Positions 5,596 to 13,371 of a stretch of 64,000 bases of DNA are shown here, in pieces. Under the pieces are notes generated by a model. It searched no databases and was not told the DNA's origin. It saw only the letters and a list, made by a program, of their open reading frames with translations. The stretch spans positions 62,001 through 126,000 of the forward strand of contig JABFSE010000008.1 of NCBI GenBank assembly GCA_013140765.1, written 5' to 3'. The position numbers and the translations under genes were made by a program. Each line of letters begins with the position of its first letter. The first letter of the stretch is position 1. This DNA comes from Sulfuriferula sp. (lineage in GTDB: Bacteria; Pseudomonadota; Gammaproteobacteria; Burkholderiales; Sulfuriferulaceae).

Positions 5596-7683
5596 ATGTT
5601 TAAGAAAATAATGAGTTTATTCTCTAAAGAGGCATCCTCAAATTGTAAACCAGATGATTTCATCGATTACCCTAGTCCTTTAGCCACTATAGACCCAGCG
5701 TCAAAAACGGCTGAAGCACTCAAAATTGCAGGCGATCAGGCAATCAATTCAAATAAGCTGGAGGATGCGCTAGATTATTACAGGGAGTCCTTAAAACTTA
5801 TACCTCATCAACCTAAAGTGCATAACAATTTGGGTATTGCACTATATTATCTAAAACGACTAGATGAGGCATTGATCAGTTACAACCATGCAATCACACT
5901 TGATCCCAATAATGCACAAGCGCATAACAATCGCGGGCTGGTGTTATATGATTTAGATCGCTCAGATGAGGCACTACTCAGCTATGCTCGGGCATTGGAA
6001 ATTAAGCCAGATTACGCAGAGTCATACAACAACCGTGGGTTGACGCTAAATGGGTTGAATTATGCAAATGAAGCATTAATGAGCTTTCAGCATGCTCTCG
6101 CACTTAAACCTAATTACGCCGAGGCGTATAACAATCAAGGGGTAGCACTTAAAAAACTGGAGCGGTTGCATGAGGCGTTAATTAGTTACGAGCACGCACT
6201 GGCTCTTAAATCCGATTATACTGAAGCGTTTGTAAATAAGGGGCTGGTGCTTGATGGTCTTGCACGACTAGATGAGGCGTTAATCAGTTATGAACACGCA
6301 TTTGCACTTAACCCTGATTTTGAGTATTTATATGGCTCATGCCTATTCCTTAAAAAAAGACTATGTAATTGGGATGAACTTGATTATCACTTAGTACAAG
6401 CTGAAGAAAAAATACAACAAGGTGAAAAAGCAGTAATTCCATTCATAGCTTTGGGGCTCTCAAACAATCGGGCGATACAAAAAAAGAGCGCAGAAACATT
6501 CACACAGAATAAATTCCCACTTAAAAATCATGCTAGATCAATTGTAAAGAGAGCTAAACGTGACAAAATACGTGTAGGTTATTTTTCTGCTGACTTTTGT
6601 AATCATGCGGTATCTATTTTAACCGCTGAACTATTTGAGGTTCATGATAGAGCTAATTTTGACATTATCGCTTTCTCTTTTGGAACAGATAGCCAAGATG
6701 CAACAAGAGCGAGATTAAAGACTGCTTTTGACCAATTCATTGATGTACATGATCAAACAGATCAAGATATAGTGACGTTGTCTAGGAACATGGAGATTGA
6801 TATTGCTATTGATTTGGGTGGGCTGTCAGGGGATTGTCGCCCTGGTATCTTCGCCTTGCGGGCGGCACCTTTACAAGTAAACTATTTAGGCTATCCTGGG
6901 ACAATGGGAGCCGAGTATATTGACTACATTATTGCAGATGACACGATTATCCCACCTACGCATCAGATTGATTATACAGAAAAAGTTATTTATTTACCTA
7001 GCTTTCAAGTGAATGACACAAAACGCTTGATTGCCAATAAAGTATTTACCAGAGAGTCATTAAATTTACCTGCAAGTGGCTTCGTATTTTGTTGCTTTAA
7101 TAACAACTATAAAATAAACCCACATAACTTCGATAGTTGGATGCGTATCCTACAACGGGTTGAAGGCAGCGTACTTTGGCTTATTGATAGCGGTAGCACC
7201 TACATTAACAATCTAACTAAAGCAGCTGTCTTGAGAGGTGTTGACCCCAAGCGTTTAGTATTTGCCCAGCGAGTACCGCTGTCTGAGTATTTGGCAAGAT
7301 ACCGTGCTGCTGATTTATTTTTAGATACGCTACCTTACAATGCGGGCACAACGACGAGTGACGCGCTTTGGGCGGGGCTGCCCGTACTAACATGTTTAGG
7401 AGAAACTTTTGCTGGCCGGATGGCGGCAAGTTTGTTGAATGCAATTCACTTACCAGAGCTAATTACCACCACGCAAGCTGAATATGAGAATCTCGCAGTG
7501 TCACTGGCAAAAAATCCTGACCAATTATTAAGACTTAAAGCTAGTCTAGCTAATAACCGCCTAACTACACCTCTGTTTGATACCCAACAATTCACTCACA
7601 ATATCGAATCGGCTTATAGACAAATTTATGAGCGTTATCACTTAGGCTTGCCCCCAGCGCATATTTATGTGAACCGATATTAA
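5596..7683 (+). CDS. TPR-repeat O-linked GlcNAc transferase-like (SPINDLY family) protein
   Basis: A 695-residue cytoplasmic protein with two parts. Residues about 37-255 are six or so tetratricopeptide repeats (for example NNRGLVLYDLDRSDEALLSY). Residues about 320-690 are a glycosyltransferase 41 domain: VGYFSADFCNHAVS near 327, YLGYPGTMG, FNNNYKINP and LFLDTLPYNAGTTTSDALWAG near 573, which match the UDP-sugar binding and catalytic motifs of OGT. Bacterial members add sugars to Ser/Thr of surface proteins such as flagellin or adhesins. The acceptor is unknown; the pilin and ligase genes upstream suggest a surface glycosylation locus. Some repeats are near-identical at the DNA level, indicating recent repeat duplication. 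Confidence 0.85.
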   Translation: MFKKIMSLFSKEASSNCKPDDFIDYPSPLATIDPASKTAEALKIAGDQAINSNKLEDALDYYRESLKLIPHQPKVHNNLGIALYYLKRLDEALISYNHAITLDPNNAQAHNNRGLVLYDLDRSDEALLSYARALEIKPDYAESYNNRGLTLNGLNYANEALMSFQHALALKPNYAEAYNNQGVALKKLERLHEALISYEHALALKSDYTEAFVNKGLVLDGLARLDEALISYEHAFALNPDFEYLYGSCLFLKKRLCNWDELDYHLVQAEEKIQQGEKAVIPFIALGLSNNRAIQKKSAETFTQNKFPLKNHARSIVKRAKRDKIRVGYFSADFCNHAVSILTAELFEVHDRANFDIIAFSFGTDSQDATRARLKTAFDQFIDVHDQTDQDIVTLSRNMEIDIAIDLGGLSGDCRPGIFALRAAPLQVNYLGYPGTMGAEYIDYIIADDTIIPPTHQIDYTEKVIYLPSFQVNDTKRLIANKVFTRESLNLPASGFVFCCFNNNYKINPHNFDSWMRILQRVEGSVLWLIDSGSTYINNLTKAAVLRGVDPKRLVFAQRVPLSEYLARYRAADLFLDTLPYNAGTTTSDALWAGLPVLTCLGETFAGRMAASLLNAIHLPELITTTQAEYENLAVSLAKNPDQLLRLKASLANNRLTTPLFDTQQFTHNIESAYRQIYERYHLGLPPAHIYVNRY

Positions 7684-7912
7684 GCAACATTTCTTTATTT
7701 CTTTGGAGGCATATCATTAAATAAGTGGATGACACCTGTTAACTGAGCGAGTAGGATAACTTACTGACAGGGGAGCGGCATCAATGCCCGCTTTCCCATG
7801 CACGGATTGGGGTCAGTTCCCACGGATTGGGGTCAGTTCTAACATTACAACATCTAATCAAGCTAAATATTGCAATGTTAGAACCGACCCCAAAAAACAC
7901 GGGAAAAGGAGG
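7684..7912. repeat. REP-like repeat cluster: 20-bp tandem copy plus inverted GTCAGTTCTAAC arms
   Basis: The 20-base unit CACGGATTGGGGTCAGTTCC is tandemly duplicated at 7801-7820 and 7821-7840 with one change. From the second copy an 18-base arm (7829-7846, GGGGTCAGTTCTAACATT) is repeated in inverted form at 7874-7891 with one mismatch, leaving a 27-base loop. The sequence belongs to the same family as 2894-2919, 9001-9068 and 31633-31690. No gene is seen in 7684-7912. Confidence 0.75.
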
Positions 7913-8145
7913 GTAATCCCCCCAGCAGAACTGCCCCAAGAATGGCGTAAAAAAATCATGTTACTATCAATGACACAATGGATGCAGGACTTGCGAATGG
8001 TGTCTTGATGCTCATCCCCAAGAAAAGACACGCCGCAAAACGCGCCCTTATGTCATTTGCAGGTGTTGGCAAGGGGCTCTGGGGGAATACGCCTGATGAA
8101 GTAAATACAAGCATTAAAGAAATCCGCGATTCATGGACAAGATAA
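7913..8145 (+). pseudogene. Frameshifted antitoxin remnant of a VapBC-type pair
   Basis: Two plus-strand frames together resemble one antitoxin. The first (from about 7913) gives PPAELPQEWRKKIML, an AbrB/VapB-like N-terminus, and the second gives TINDTMDAGLANGVLMLIP followed by KKRHAAKRALMSFAGVGKG and a stop at 8143. A single-base shift near 7960-7970 separates them. AAGGAGG precedes but is followed by GTA rather than a start codon. The end overlaps the toxin start by 13 bases, normal for this TA layout. I read it as inactivated. Confidence 0.55.
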
Positions 8146-8324
8146 GCGCAATTCTATCTAGGATACAAGGCGAACGTGTTTACATCGACACCAACATCTT
8201 CGTTTACTTTTTGGATCAAAATGAGCGGTATTTTGACATTGCCATACCATTCTTTCAGTTGTTCGATGAGGGCGTATCGCTTGCTCACACGGGTGCTGAT
8301 CTATTCAGCAAACTACGCTTGTGA
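8133..8324 (+). pseudogene. Truncated VapC-like PIN toxin
   Basis: The frame encodes 63 residues: MDKISAILSRIQGERVYIDT then NIFVYFLDQNERYF, which is the N-terminus of a PIN toxin with its first catalytic Asp in YIDTNIF. Family members are about 130-150 residues, so more than half is missing, including the other acidic residues. The last dozen residues do not look native. It overlaps the decayed antitoxin upstream and ends just before a BrnA gene on the other strand. Confidence 0.7.
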
Positions 8325-8365
8325 GTTGAACTTACTATCGCATACAGCCGATATTTCATGTTTTT

Positions 8366-8692
8366 TTACCCTAGTTTTTTTAACCAGTCTGGATTTTTTT
8401 TAACCAAAAGCTGTAATGCGGCATCCATGCGCGTCTGCCAACCCTCACCAGTTGAGCGAAAGTAAGATAAAACCTCAGGGCTATACCTTACGCTCACCTG
8501 CTCCTTGCGATTAGCGTTAATAGGTCGTCCGCGTTTTTTGCAATATGTCTCGACACCCTTTTGCACTTCTTCACGACTCAATGGGCGATCATTTTCGTCC
8601 TTACCATCCCAAATAAAATCGCCATTCGGCGGCGCTGTTTTCAAAGATTCCAAAATTATTTTACGCTGTATAGTCATTTTCGAGCCATTCAT
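8366..8692 (-). CDS. brnA: BrnA-like antitoxin
   Basis: A 108-residue protein. The C-terminal half has the BrnA ribbon-helix-helix pattern KRGRPINANRKEQVSVRYSP then EVLSYFRSTGEGWQTRMD. BrnA binds the RelE-fold toxin BrnT and represses the operon. The ATG at 8692 is chosen because GGAGG lies 7 bases upstream; a longer reading with start at 8752 would run through the brnT remnant. It overlaps the 3' end of that remnant, as is usual for brnTA. The antitoxin looks intact although its toxin is broken. Confidence 0.82.
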   Translation of the reverse strand: MNGSKMTIQRKIILESLKTAPPNGDFIWDGKDENDRPLSREEVQKGVETYCKKRGRPINANRKEQVSVRYSPEVLSYFRSTGEGWQTRMDAALQLLVKKNPDWLKKLG

Positions 8693-8922
8693 GATAAACC
8701 TCCCTTTCTTCTTTGCTTGCCGTGCGAAAACTGATGATATGAAACTGTTCATTGGGCAGGTACATATGAGAAAGACTGGACACGTTCTTCACCATTCCTA
8801 ACGCTATCCACGTCAAGTCGAAATAGGCTATCCAACACTAACCCTGCATCGGCAAAATCCAGATGATGCTTTTCGAGATTAGTTACTCGCTCTTTTTCGC
8901 CCCATGTAAAACGTGATTTCAT
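8661..8922 (-). pseudogene. brnT: Frameshifted BrnT toxin
   Basis: From the ATG at 8922 the first frame reads MKSRFTWGEKERVTNLEKHH and continues to GEERVQSFSY, the N-terminal two thirds of BrnT, then stops at about 8750. The next frame supplies the missing end, NEQFHIISFRTASKEEREVY, finishing at 8661. BrnT normally runs as one frame with the end RIISARKATxxERxxYE, so one base was lost or gained near 8770. The toxin should be non-functional unless the frameshift is bypassed. Confidence 0.75.
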
Positions 8923-8923
8923 C

Positions 8924-8957
8924 TAATTATTGTAGATGCGATAATTAAATTAGTCAA
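8924..8957 (-). promoter_or_regulatory. Promoter/operator of the brnT-brnA remnant
   Basis: On the minus strand TTGACT (complement of 8952-8957) and TACAAT (complement of 8929-8934) are spaced by 17 bases, an excellent sigma-70 promoter that starts transcription close to the brnT ATG. TAATTAT (8924-8930) and ATAATTA (8941-8947) form an inverted repeat across the -10 region, a likely BrnA operator. The promoter looks preserved though the toxin gene is broken. Confidence 0.65.
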
Positions 8958-9000
8958 ACTAAAATCGCCACCTTTCTTGCGGAATTTATGTTTATGTGTT

Positions 9001-9068
9001 TACGGGGTCAGTTCTAATTTTCCAACAAATAAGATTTTGTTTGTTGGAAAGTTAGAACTGACCCCGTA
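9001..9068. repeat. Near-perfect 29-bp inverted repeat (GTTAGAACTGACCCC family)
   Basis: Arms 9001-9029 and 9040-9068 match at 28 of 29 positions with a 10-base AT-rich loop, so RNA or single-stranded DNA would fold into a long hairpin. The right arm is identical over 26 bases to 2894-2919. The form (short palindrome between genes, GGGGTCAG/CTGACCCC core) is like REP elements moved by RAYT transposases. It lies at the right edge of the decayed TA patch, before the ypfJ-like gene. Confidence 0.85.
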
Positions 9069-9145
9069 CAAAGCATTTGAATGCAAACGGCATCAGTAAA
9101 TCGGTGTAAATTAACGTTTGTTTTTATATTTGATGAAGCCATGCT

Positions 9146-10009
9146 ATGCGCCTAGATGATGAACGTGAGAGTAGTAATGTGGAAGACCGACGGGGTGAGA
9201 GTGGACGTGGGGTGGGCATTCCTGGCGGTAAGCTCGGGATAGGTGGGATAGTGCTGGTGCTGGTGGTGAGTTATTTTACGGGTATCAGTCCTAATACTTT
9301 GCTGGGTATGGTTCCTAATACGGGCACACAGCAAGCTACACCTATGTCTGCGCCGCCTGCAAATGATGAAAAGACTGTTTTTGTGTCTAAAATACTGGCT
9401 GACACTGAAGATACTTGGCAAGGCGTTTTTCAAGCCGCTGGGAAAACTTACCCAGCACCTAAATTAGTGTTATTTACGGGGAGTACGCCGACTGCATGTG
9501 GTAATGGTAGTGCGGCGATGGGACCGTTTTATTGTGGCGCAGATCAGAAAGTTTATATTGATTTGGCTTTTTACCAAGAACTCAAAGATCGTTATCATGC
9601 GCCGGGTGAATTTGCTGAGGCTTACGTGATTGCGCATGAAGTTGGGCACCATATACAGCATTTATTAGGCACTTCCGATCAAGTACAACAAGCGCAACAA
9701 AAAGCAGCAAACTCAGCGGTAGCAAACGCGCTATCGGTACGACTAGAGTTGCAGGCGGATTGCTATGCGGGGATATGGGGGTATCACGCCGACCAAACCG
9801 AACACCGCATCGAGCCCGGCGAGGTTGAGCAGGCACTCACAGCGGCGGCGGCAATTGGCGATGATCAGTTACAAAAACAATCGCAGGGCTACGCTGTGCC
9901 TGACACGTTCACGCACGGCACATCTGCCCAGCGGGTGAAATGGTTTACACGCGGCATGGAAACAGGCGATTTGGCGCAATGCAATACATTTGCCGCTAAA
10001 GACTTGTAA
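9146..10009 (+). CDS. ypfJ: YpfJ-type neutral zinc metallopeptidase
   Basis: A 287-residue protein of the PF04228 metallopeptidase family. An acidic/basic N-terminus (MRLDDERESSNVEDRRG) is followed by one membrane segment at about residues 30-48 and a periplasmic domain. The zinc motif HEVGHHIQ lies near residues 164-171, followed by LQADCYAGIWGYHA with a further conserved Asp. Four cysteines in the domain (CGNG, YCGA, DCYAG, QCNTF) may form disulfides. The substrate is unknown. The ATG at 9146 follows an intergenic region with the inverted repeat; no strong ribosome site is evident. Confidence 0.88.
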   Translation: MRLDDERESSNVEDRRGESGRGVGIPGGKLGIGGIVLVLVVSYFTGISPNTLLGMVPNTGTQQATPMSAPPANDEKTVFVSKILADTEDTWQGVFQAAGKTYPAPKLVLFTGSTPTACGNGSAAMGPFYCGADQKVYIDLAFYQELKDRYHAPGEFAEAYVIAHEVGHHIQHLLGTSDQVQQAQQKAANSAVANALSVRLELQADCYAGIWGYHADQTEHRIEPGEVEQALTAAAAIGDDQLQKQSQGYAVPDTFTHGTSAQRVKWFTRGMETGDLAQCNTFAAKDL

Positions 10010-10019
10010 TTTAACGGCC

Positions 10020-10496
10020 TTAATTATCAGGATGATTTTGCATCCGCACCAGTGCCCTTGATGAGCGCGGTACACATACGTTATCGGTCGGCGTTGCTTG
10101 GCGCGGGGTGTAGTCTGGCGTTTTGCATGACAAATCCAGATTCGTTGTCATGGGATTGGGTTTACCTGCGACGATTGCTGTTTTATTTTCGTTGGCAATG
10201 CGCATCGCGTCTTGGTGAGTGACGCAAAGCATGTCATCAGCTTGCGCCAATCTGGGTTCGTAGCCTGCTTTACAAGCTGGCGCAACGACATGTGCTTGCT
10301 CATTAACAACGACTGGTTTGGTTGCTGTCGTTGGTTTAACCGCCTGACTATGCGCCTTGTGTTTTATTTTTTGTTTTTTAATATTTTTTTTAACATCATG
10401 TACGCGCTGCACTTTGTTAAGTGAGCTATCACCCGACTCCGCATAGCTTAAACCATAGCAACAAAACGTAAATAACACGATTGATAATAGACGCAT
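10020..10496 (-). CDS. Secreted protein with two cysteine-bounded repeats
   Basis: A 158-residue protein with a cleavable signal peptide (MRLLSIVLFTFCCYGLSYAE). A Lys/His-rich linker (residues 27-60) follows. The rest has two related units: CKAGYEPRLAQADDMLCV followed by a tail ending RIANENK, and CKTPDYTPRQATPTDNVCVP followed by RALVRMQN. The pattern C-x5-PR-x-A-x3-D-x2-CV resembles a short repeat found in many secreted bacterial proteins of unknown role (CxxGYVWREAxPxDxVCV). Each unit probably forms one disulfide. GGAGG lies 5 bases before the ATG. It converges on the ypfJ-like gene with a 10-base gap. Confidence 0.75.
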   Translation of the reverse strand: MRLLSIVLFTFCCYGLSYAESGDSSLNKVQRVHDVKKNIKKQKIKHKAHSQAVKPTTATKPVVVNEQAHVVAPACKAGYEPRLAQADDMLCVTHQDAMRIANENKTAIVAGKPNPMTTNLDLSCKTPDYTPRQATPTDNVCVPRSSRALVRMQNHPDN

Positions 10497-10592
10497 ACGA
10501 CCTCCAAAGACTGTTTAGCACAAATTGCACATGGCGATAATTTGTAAGATAACAGCTGTCTTATGAATAAGCAATACACTGCAATTAATACA

Positions 10593-11051
10593 CTACAAAA
10601 ACCGCTCCAATCGCCGCCGACTGGCGTTATCTAACTGTTCAATATCGTTAATTACAAATTGCAAACCGTGGCTATCGGCGATTAACAGCCGTGTCCATGT
10701 CAGGCGACGGATGTCTTCTTCGCCTTTGAGGGTGAATGTGGTTTCGCCTTTATCGGTGCTGACTTGCCAGATGCTAGGCGTGGCGTAGCTGGAGACGCTG
10801 TTGATACGCTGTATTTCAGGCATAAATTCGCGTTGCGAAAGCAAGGTATTGAGGGCGGTCCGACTGTGTTCGTCTAATTGTGTGATGTCATCTATCCAAG
10901 CTAATTCATTGCCTGTGTTGCTGACGATGGACACCCCCGTATCAGGGGATGATAACGGGAACGCACGCACGGCGACGATGTTGAAATGCGCGACCCCAGC
11001 GTTGTCGGTGTAACACCATGATGCAGGTGTGTGTTGAACTAGGTTAAGCAT
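10593..11051 (-). CDS. DUF1854 protein associated with cyanophycin metabolism
   Basis: A 152-residue protein of the DUF1854 family. It is mostly beta-strand with conserved ELAWIDDITQLDEHSRTAL and FTLKGEEDIRRL, and ends in a helix ERFL. The start at 11051 overlaps the stop of the ABC exporter gene by 8 bases, so the two are translationally coupled. NCBI protein family names link this DUF1854 group and its ABC partner to cyanophycin gene clusters, which agrees with the cphA genes across the divergent promoter. Its biochemical role is not known; an accessory subunit of the exporter is a reasonable guess. Confidence 0.82.
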   Translation of the reverse strand: MLNLVQHTPASWCYTDNAGVAHFNIVAVRAFPLSSPDTGVSIVSNTGNELAWIDDITQLDEHSRTALNTLLSQREFMPEIQRINSVSSYATPSIWQVSTDKGETTFTLKGEEDIRRLTWTRLLIADSHGLQFVINDIEQLDNASRRRLERFL

Positions 11052-13299
11052 CGTCGCCCTCCTCGCTATCGACTTGTCGTGCCTGTGCTTCGTAGAGCTG
11101 CGTGTACATGCCATTACGCGCTAATAATTCATCGTGGTTGCCCACTTCAACGATGCGACCTTTGTCCATCACCACCAGTTTATCGGCATGACGCAAAGTG
11201 CTGAGTCTATGCGCGACCGCAATGGTGGTACGCCCACGCACCAGATTTTCCAGCGCGGCTTGGATTTCACGCTCGGTGGTGGTATCAACCGACGAGGTGG
11301 CTTCGTCGAGGATTAAAATACGCGGGTCTATGAGCAAGGCGCGGGCGATGGAAATACGCTGGCGCTCGCCGCCTGATAGCGCCTGCCCACGCTCACCTAC
11401 CAGCGAGTCATAACCATGTGGCAAACGCAGGATAAAGTCGTGCGCATGAGCGGCACGGGCGGCGGCAATGATTTCTGCGCGACTGGCTTCAGGCTTGCCG
11501 TAGGCTATGTTTTCCGCAATAGTGCCAAAAAACAAGAATGGCTCTTGCAATACCAGCCCAATATGGCGGCGATATTCAGCGACAGGAATACTGCGTACAT
11601 CCACGCCATCTATCCAGATTGCACCTTCGGTGACATCATAAAAGCGACACATCAAGTTCACCAGCGTGCTTTTGCCAGAGCCACTATGCCCAACCAGCCC
11701 TATCATTTCACCAGGCTTAATATGCAAATCCAAGCCGCGTATCACACTGCGGTTGCCATAACGAAAGCCGATATTGCGCAATTCGATTTCACCACGCACA
11801 CTAGGTAAATGCACAGGTTGCACAGGTTCAGGCACACTGGAAACGTGGTCTAGAATATCAAAAATTCGCTTTGCGCCAGCGGCTGATTTTTGCGTCACCG
11901 ACACGATGCGACTCATCGAATCCAGCCGCGAATAAAAACGGCTGATATACGCCAAAAATGCAGTGAGTACGCCCACCGTAATCTGATTATGCGCCACCTG
12001 CCAGATACCAAACGCCCATACGATGAGCAAGCCGATTTCAGTCAGCAAGGATACTGTAGGCGCAAACAGCGACCACACCGCGTTGACCTTGTCGTTAACC
12101 TGCAAATTGCGCTGATTAGCATCACGGAACCGCGCCATTTCGCGGCGTTCCTGCGCAAATGCTTTGACCACGCGGATACCAGGGATGGTATCGGTGAGCA
12201 CGTTGCTAATCTCCGCCCATATTCTGTCGGCTTTTTCAAAACCAAAGCGCAGCTTGTCGCGCACCACGTGTATCATCCAAATGATGAATGGTATTGGCAA
12301 TAACGTAACTAACGCCAACCACGGATTGATGGAAGCCAATATCGCCGCTGTCATCAATATCACCAGCACGTCAGTGGCGAAATCGAGCAAGTGTAGCGAC
12401 AAGAATATGGAAATACGGTCAGTTTCACTGCCGACCCGCGCAATCAAATCCCCCGTGCGCTTGCCGCCGTAAAACGCCAGCGACAAGGTGTGCATATGTT
12501 CATACGTCGCCAAGCGCAAATCCATACAAATACGCTCGCTTACCCGCGCCAGCAAATAGGTGCGCCACCAACCCAAGCCCCAAGCCAATAACGCCGATCC
12601 GAATAGCCCTAGGATATAAGGCATGACTTGATACGCGTCTATGGGTTTACCATTTTGAAACGGTATCAGCACATCATCCATCAACGGCATGGTTAAATAA
12701 GGCGGAACCAGCGTTGCCGCCGTCGCGCCCAGCGTCAACAAGAAACCCAGCACCAATTGCCATTGATAAGGTCGCGCAAATCGCACTAACCGTAGCAGTG
12801 CCCAAGTGGAAGGTGCAACGGCACTCACCTGCTCACAAATCACACAATCGGTTTCGCCTTCAGGCAAGGGGGCGAGGCAATTACTACACACAGCCGAGCC
12901 ATCTTCATCTGTTGCGGTTTGCAAGCGATGGTTAAATGCTTGCACCAAGCGCTGCGCCGCCGCGTTGTGCGCTAAGGTGTAATGCCAAGACGCTAAACGC
13001 GTACCAGCCAGCTCAATATCGATACTCGCCACGCCTGCATAATCACGCCGATGTAGTTGCTGGTTATTAGCGGCAATATCAATAAATTGCCATGCGGCAT
13101 CACCAGCATTTGCCAACAAACGCTGGTTAGTCAGTACCAATACCCCATCGGCAAATTGTAGTTGCGCATCTAAATCCAGCCGCATCCAAGCGACAATAGA
13201 TTCATTTGCGGCAAGCTGAGGGCTTAATTTTTCTGCCCAAACAGCAGGAAAATCATCAGTAAGACTAGATTTTTCAGAGGAAATAACAGACACTGTCAT
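11044..13299 (-). CDS. Cyanophycin-associated ABC exporter (fused membrane and ATPase domains)
   Basis: A 751-residue ABC half-transporter. Residues 1-130 form a soluble domain with a PH-like stretch (VLVLTNQRLL), then a zinc ribbon (CSNC near 136 and CVIC near 152). Six membrane helices occupy about 175-480. The ATPase domain has Walker A GHSGSGKST near 536, signature LSGGERQRISIARALL near 638, Walker B ILILDEATSS near 659 and the H-loop AHRLS. It should work as a homodimer in the inner membrane. The substrate is not shown by the sequence; its place beside cphA'/cphA and DUF1854 suggests cyanophycin-related peptides or amino acids. The N-terminal PH-like plus zinc-ribbon extension is unusual for exporters. 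Confidence 0.88.
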   Translation of the reverse strand: MTVSVISSEKSSLTDDFPAVWAEKLSPQLAANESIVAWMRLDLDAQLQFADGVLVLTNQRLLANAGDAAWQFIDIAANNQQLHRRDYAGVASIDIELAGTRLASWHYTLAHNAAAQRLVQAFNHRLQTATDEDGSAVCSNCLAPLPEGETDCVICEQVSAVAPSTWALLRLVRFARPYQWQLVLGFLLTLGATAATLVPPYLTMPLMDDVLIPFQNGKPIDAYQVMPYILGLFGSALLAWGLGWWRTYLLARVSERICMDLRLATYEHMHTLSLAFYGGKRTGDLIARVGSETDRISIFLSLHLLDFATDVLVILMTAAILASINPWLALVTLLPIPFIIWMIHVVRDKLRFGFEKADRIWAEISNVLTDTIPGIRVVKAFAQERREMARFRDANQRNLQVNDKVNAVWSLFAPTVSLLTEIGLLIVWAFGIWQVAHNQITVGVLTAFLAYISRFYSRLDSMSRIVSVTQKSAAGAKRIFDILDHVSSVPEPVQPVHLPSVRGEIELRNIGFRYGNRSVIRGLDLHIKPGEMIGLVGHSGSGKSTLVNLMCRFYDVTEGAIWIDGVDVRSIPVAEYRRHIGLVLQEPFLFFGTIAENIAYGKPEASRAEIIAAARAAHAHDFILRLPHGYDSLVGERGQALSGGERQRISIARALLIDPRILILDEATSSVDTTTEREIQAALENLVRGRTTIAVAHRLSTLRHADKLVVMDKGRIVEVGNHDELLARNGMYTQLYEAQARQVDSEEGDDA

Positions 13300-13371
13300 A
13301 AAGTTGTAAGTAGATGTAAACGTAAATTCTACTGGTGCGTTAAGTATCAGTACAGCATTATTATAATTAGC

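Noticed and set aside
11416-12472. Several plus-strand frames over the ABC exporter
   Set aside because: Antisense shadows of a gene with complete Walker and signature motifs; no ribosome binding sites or homologies.
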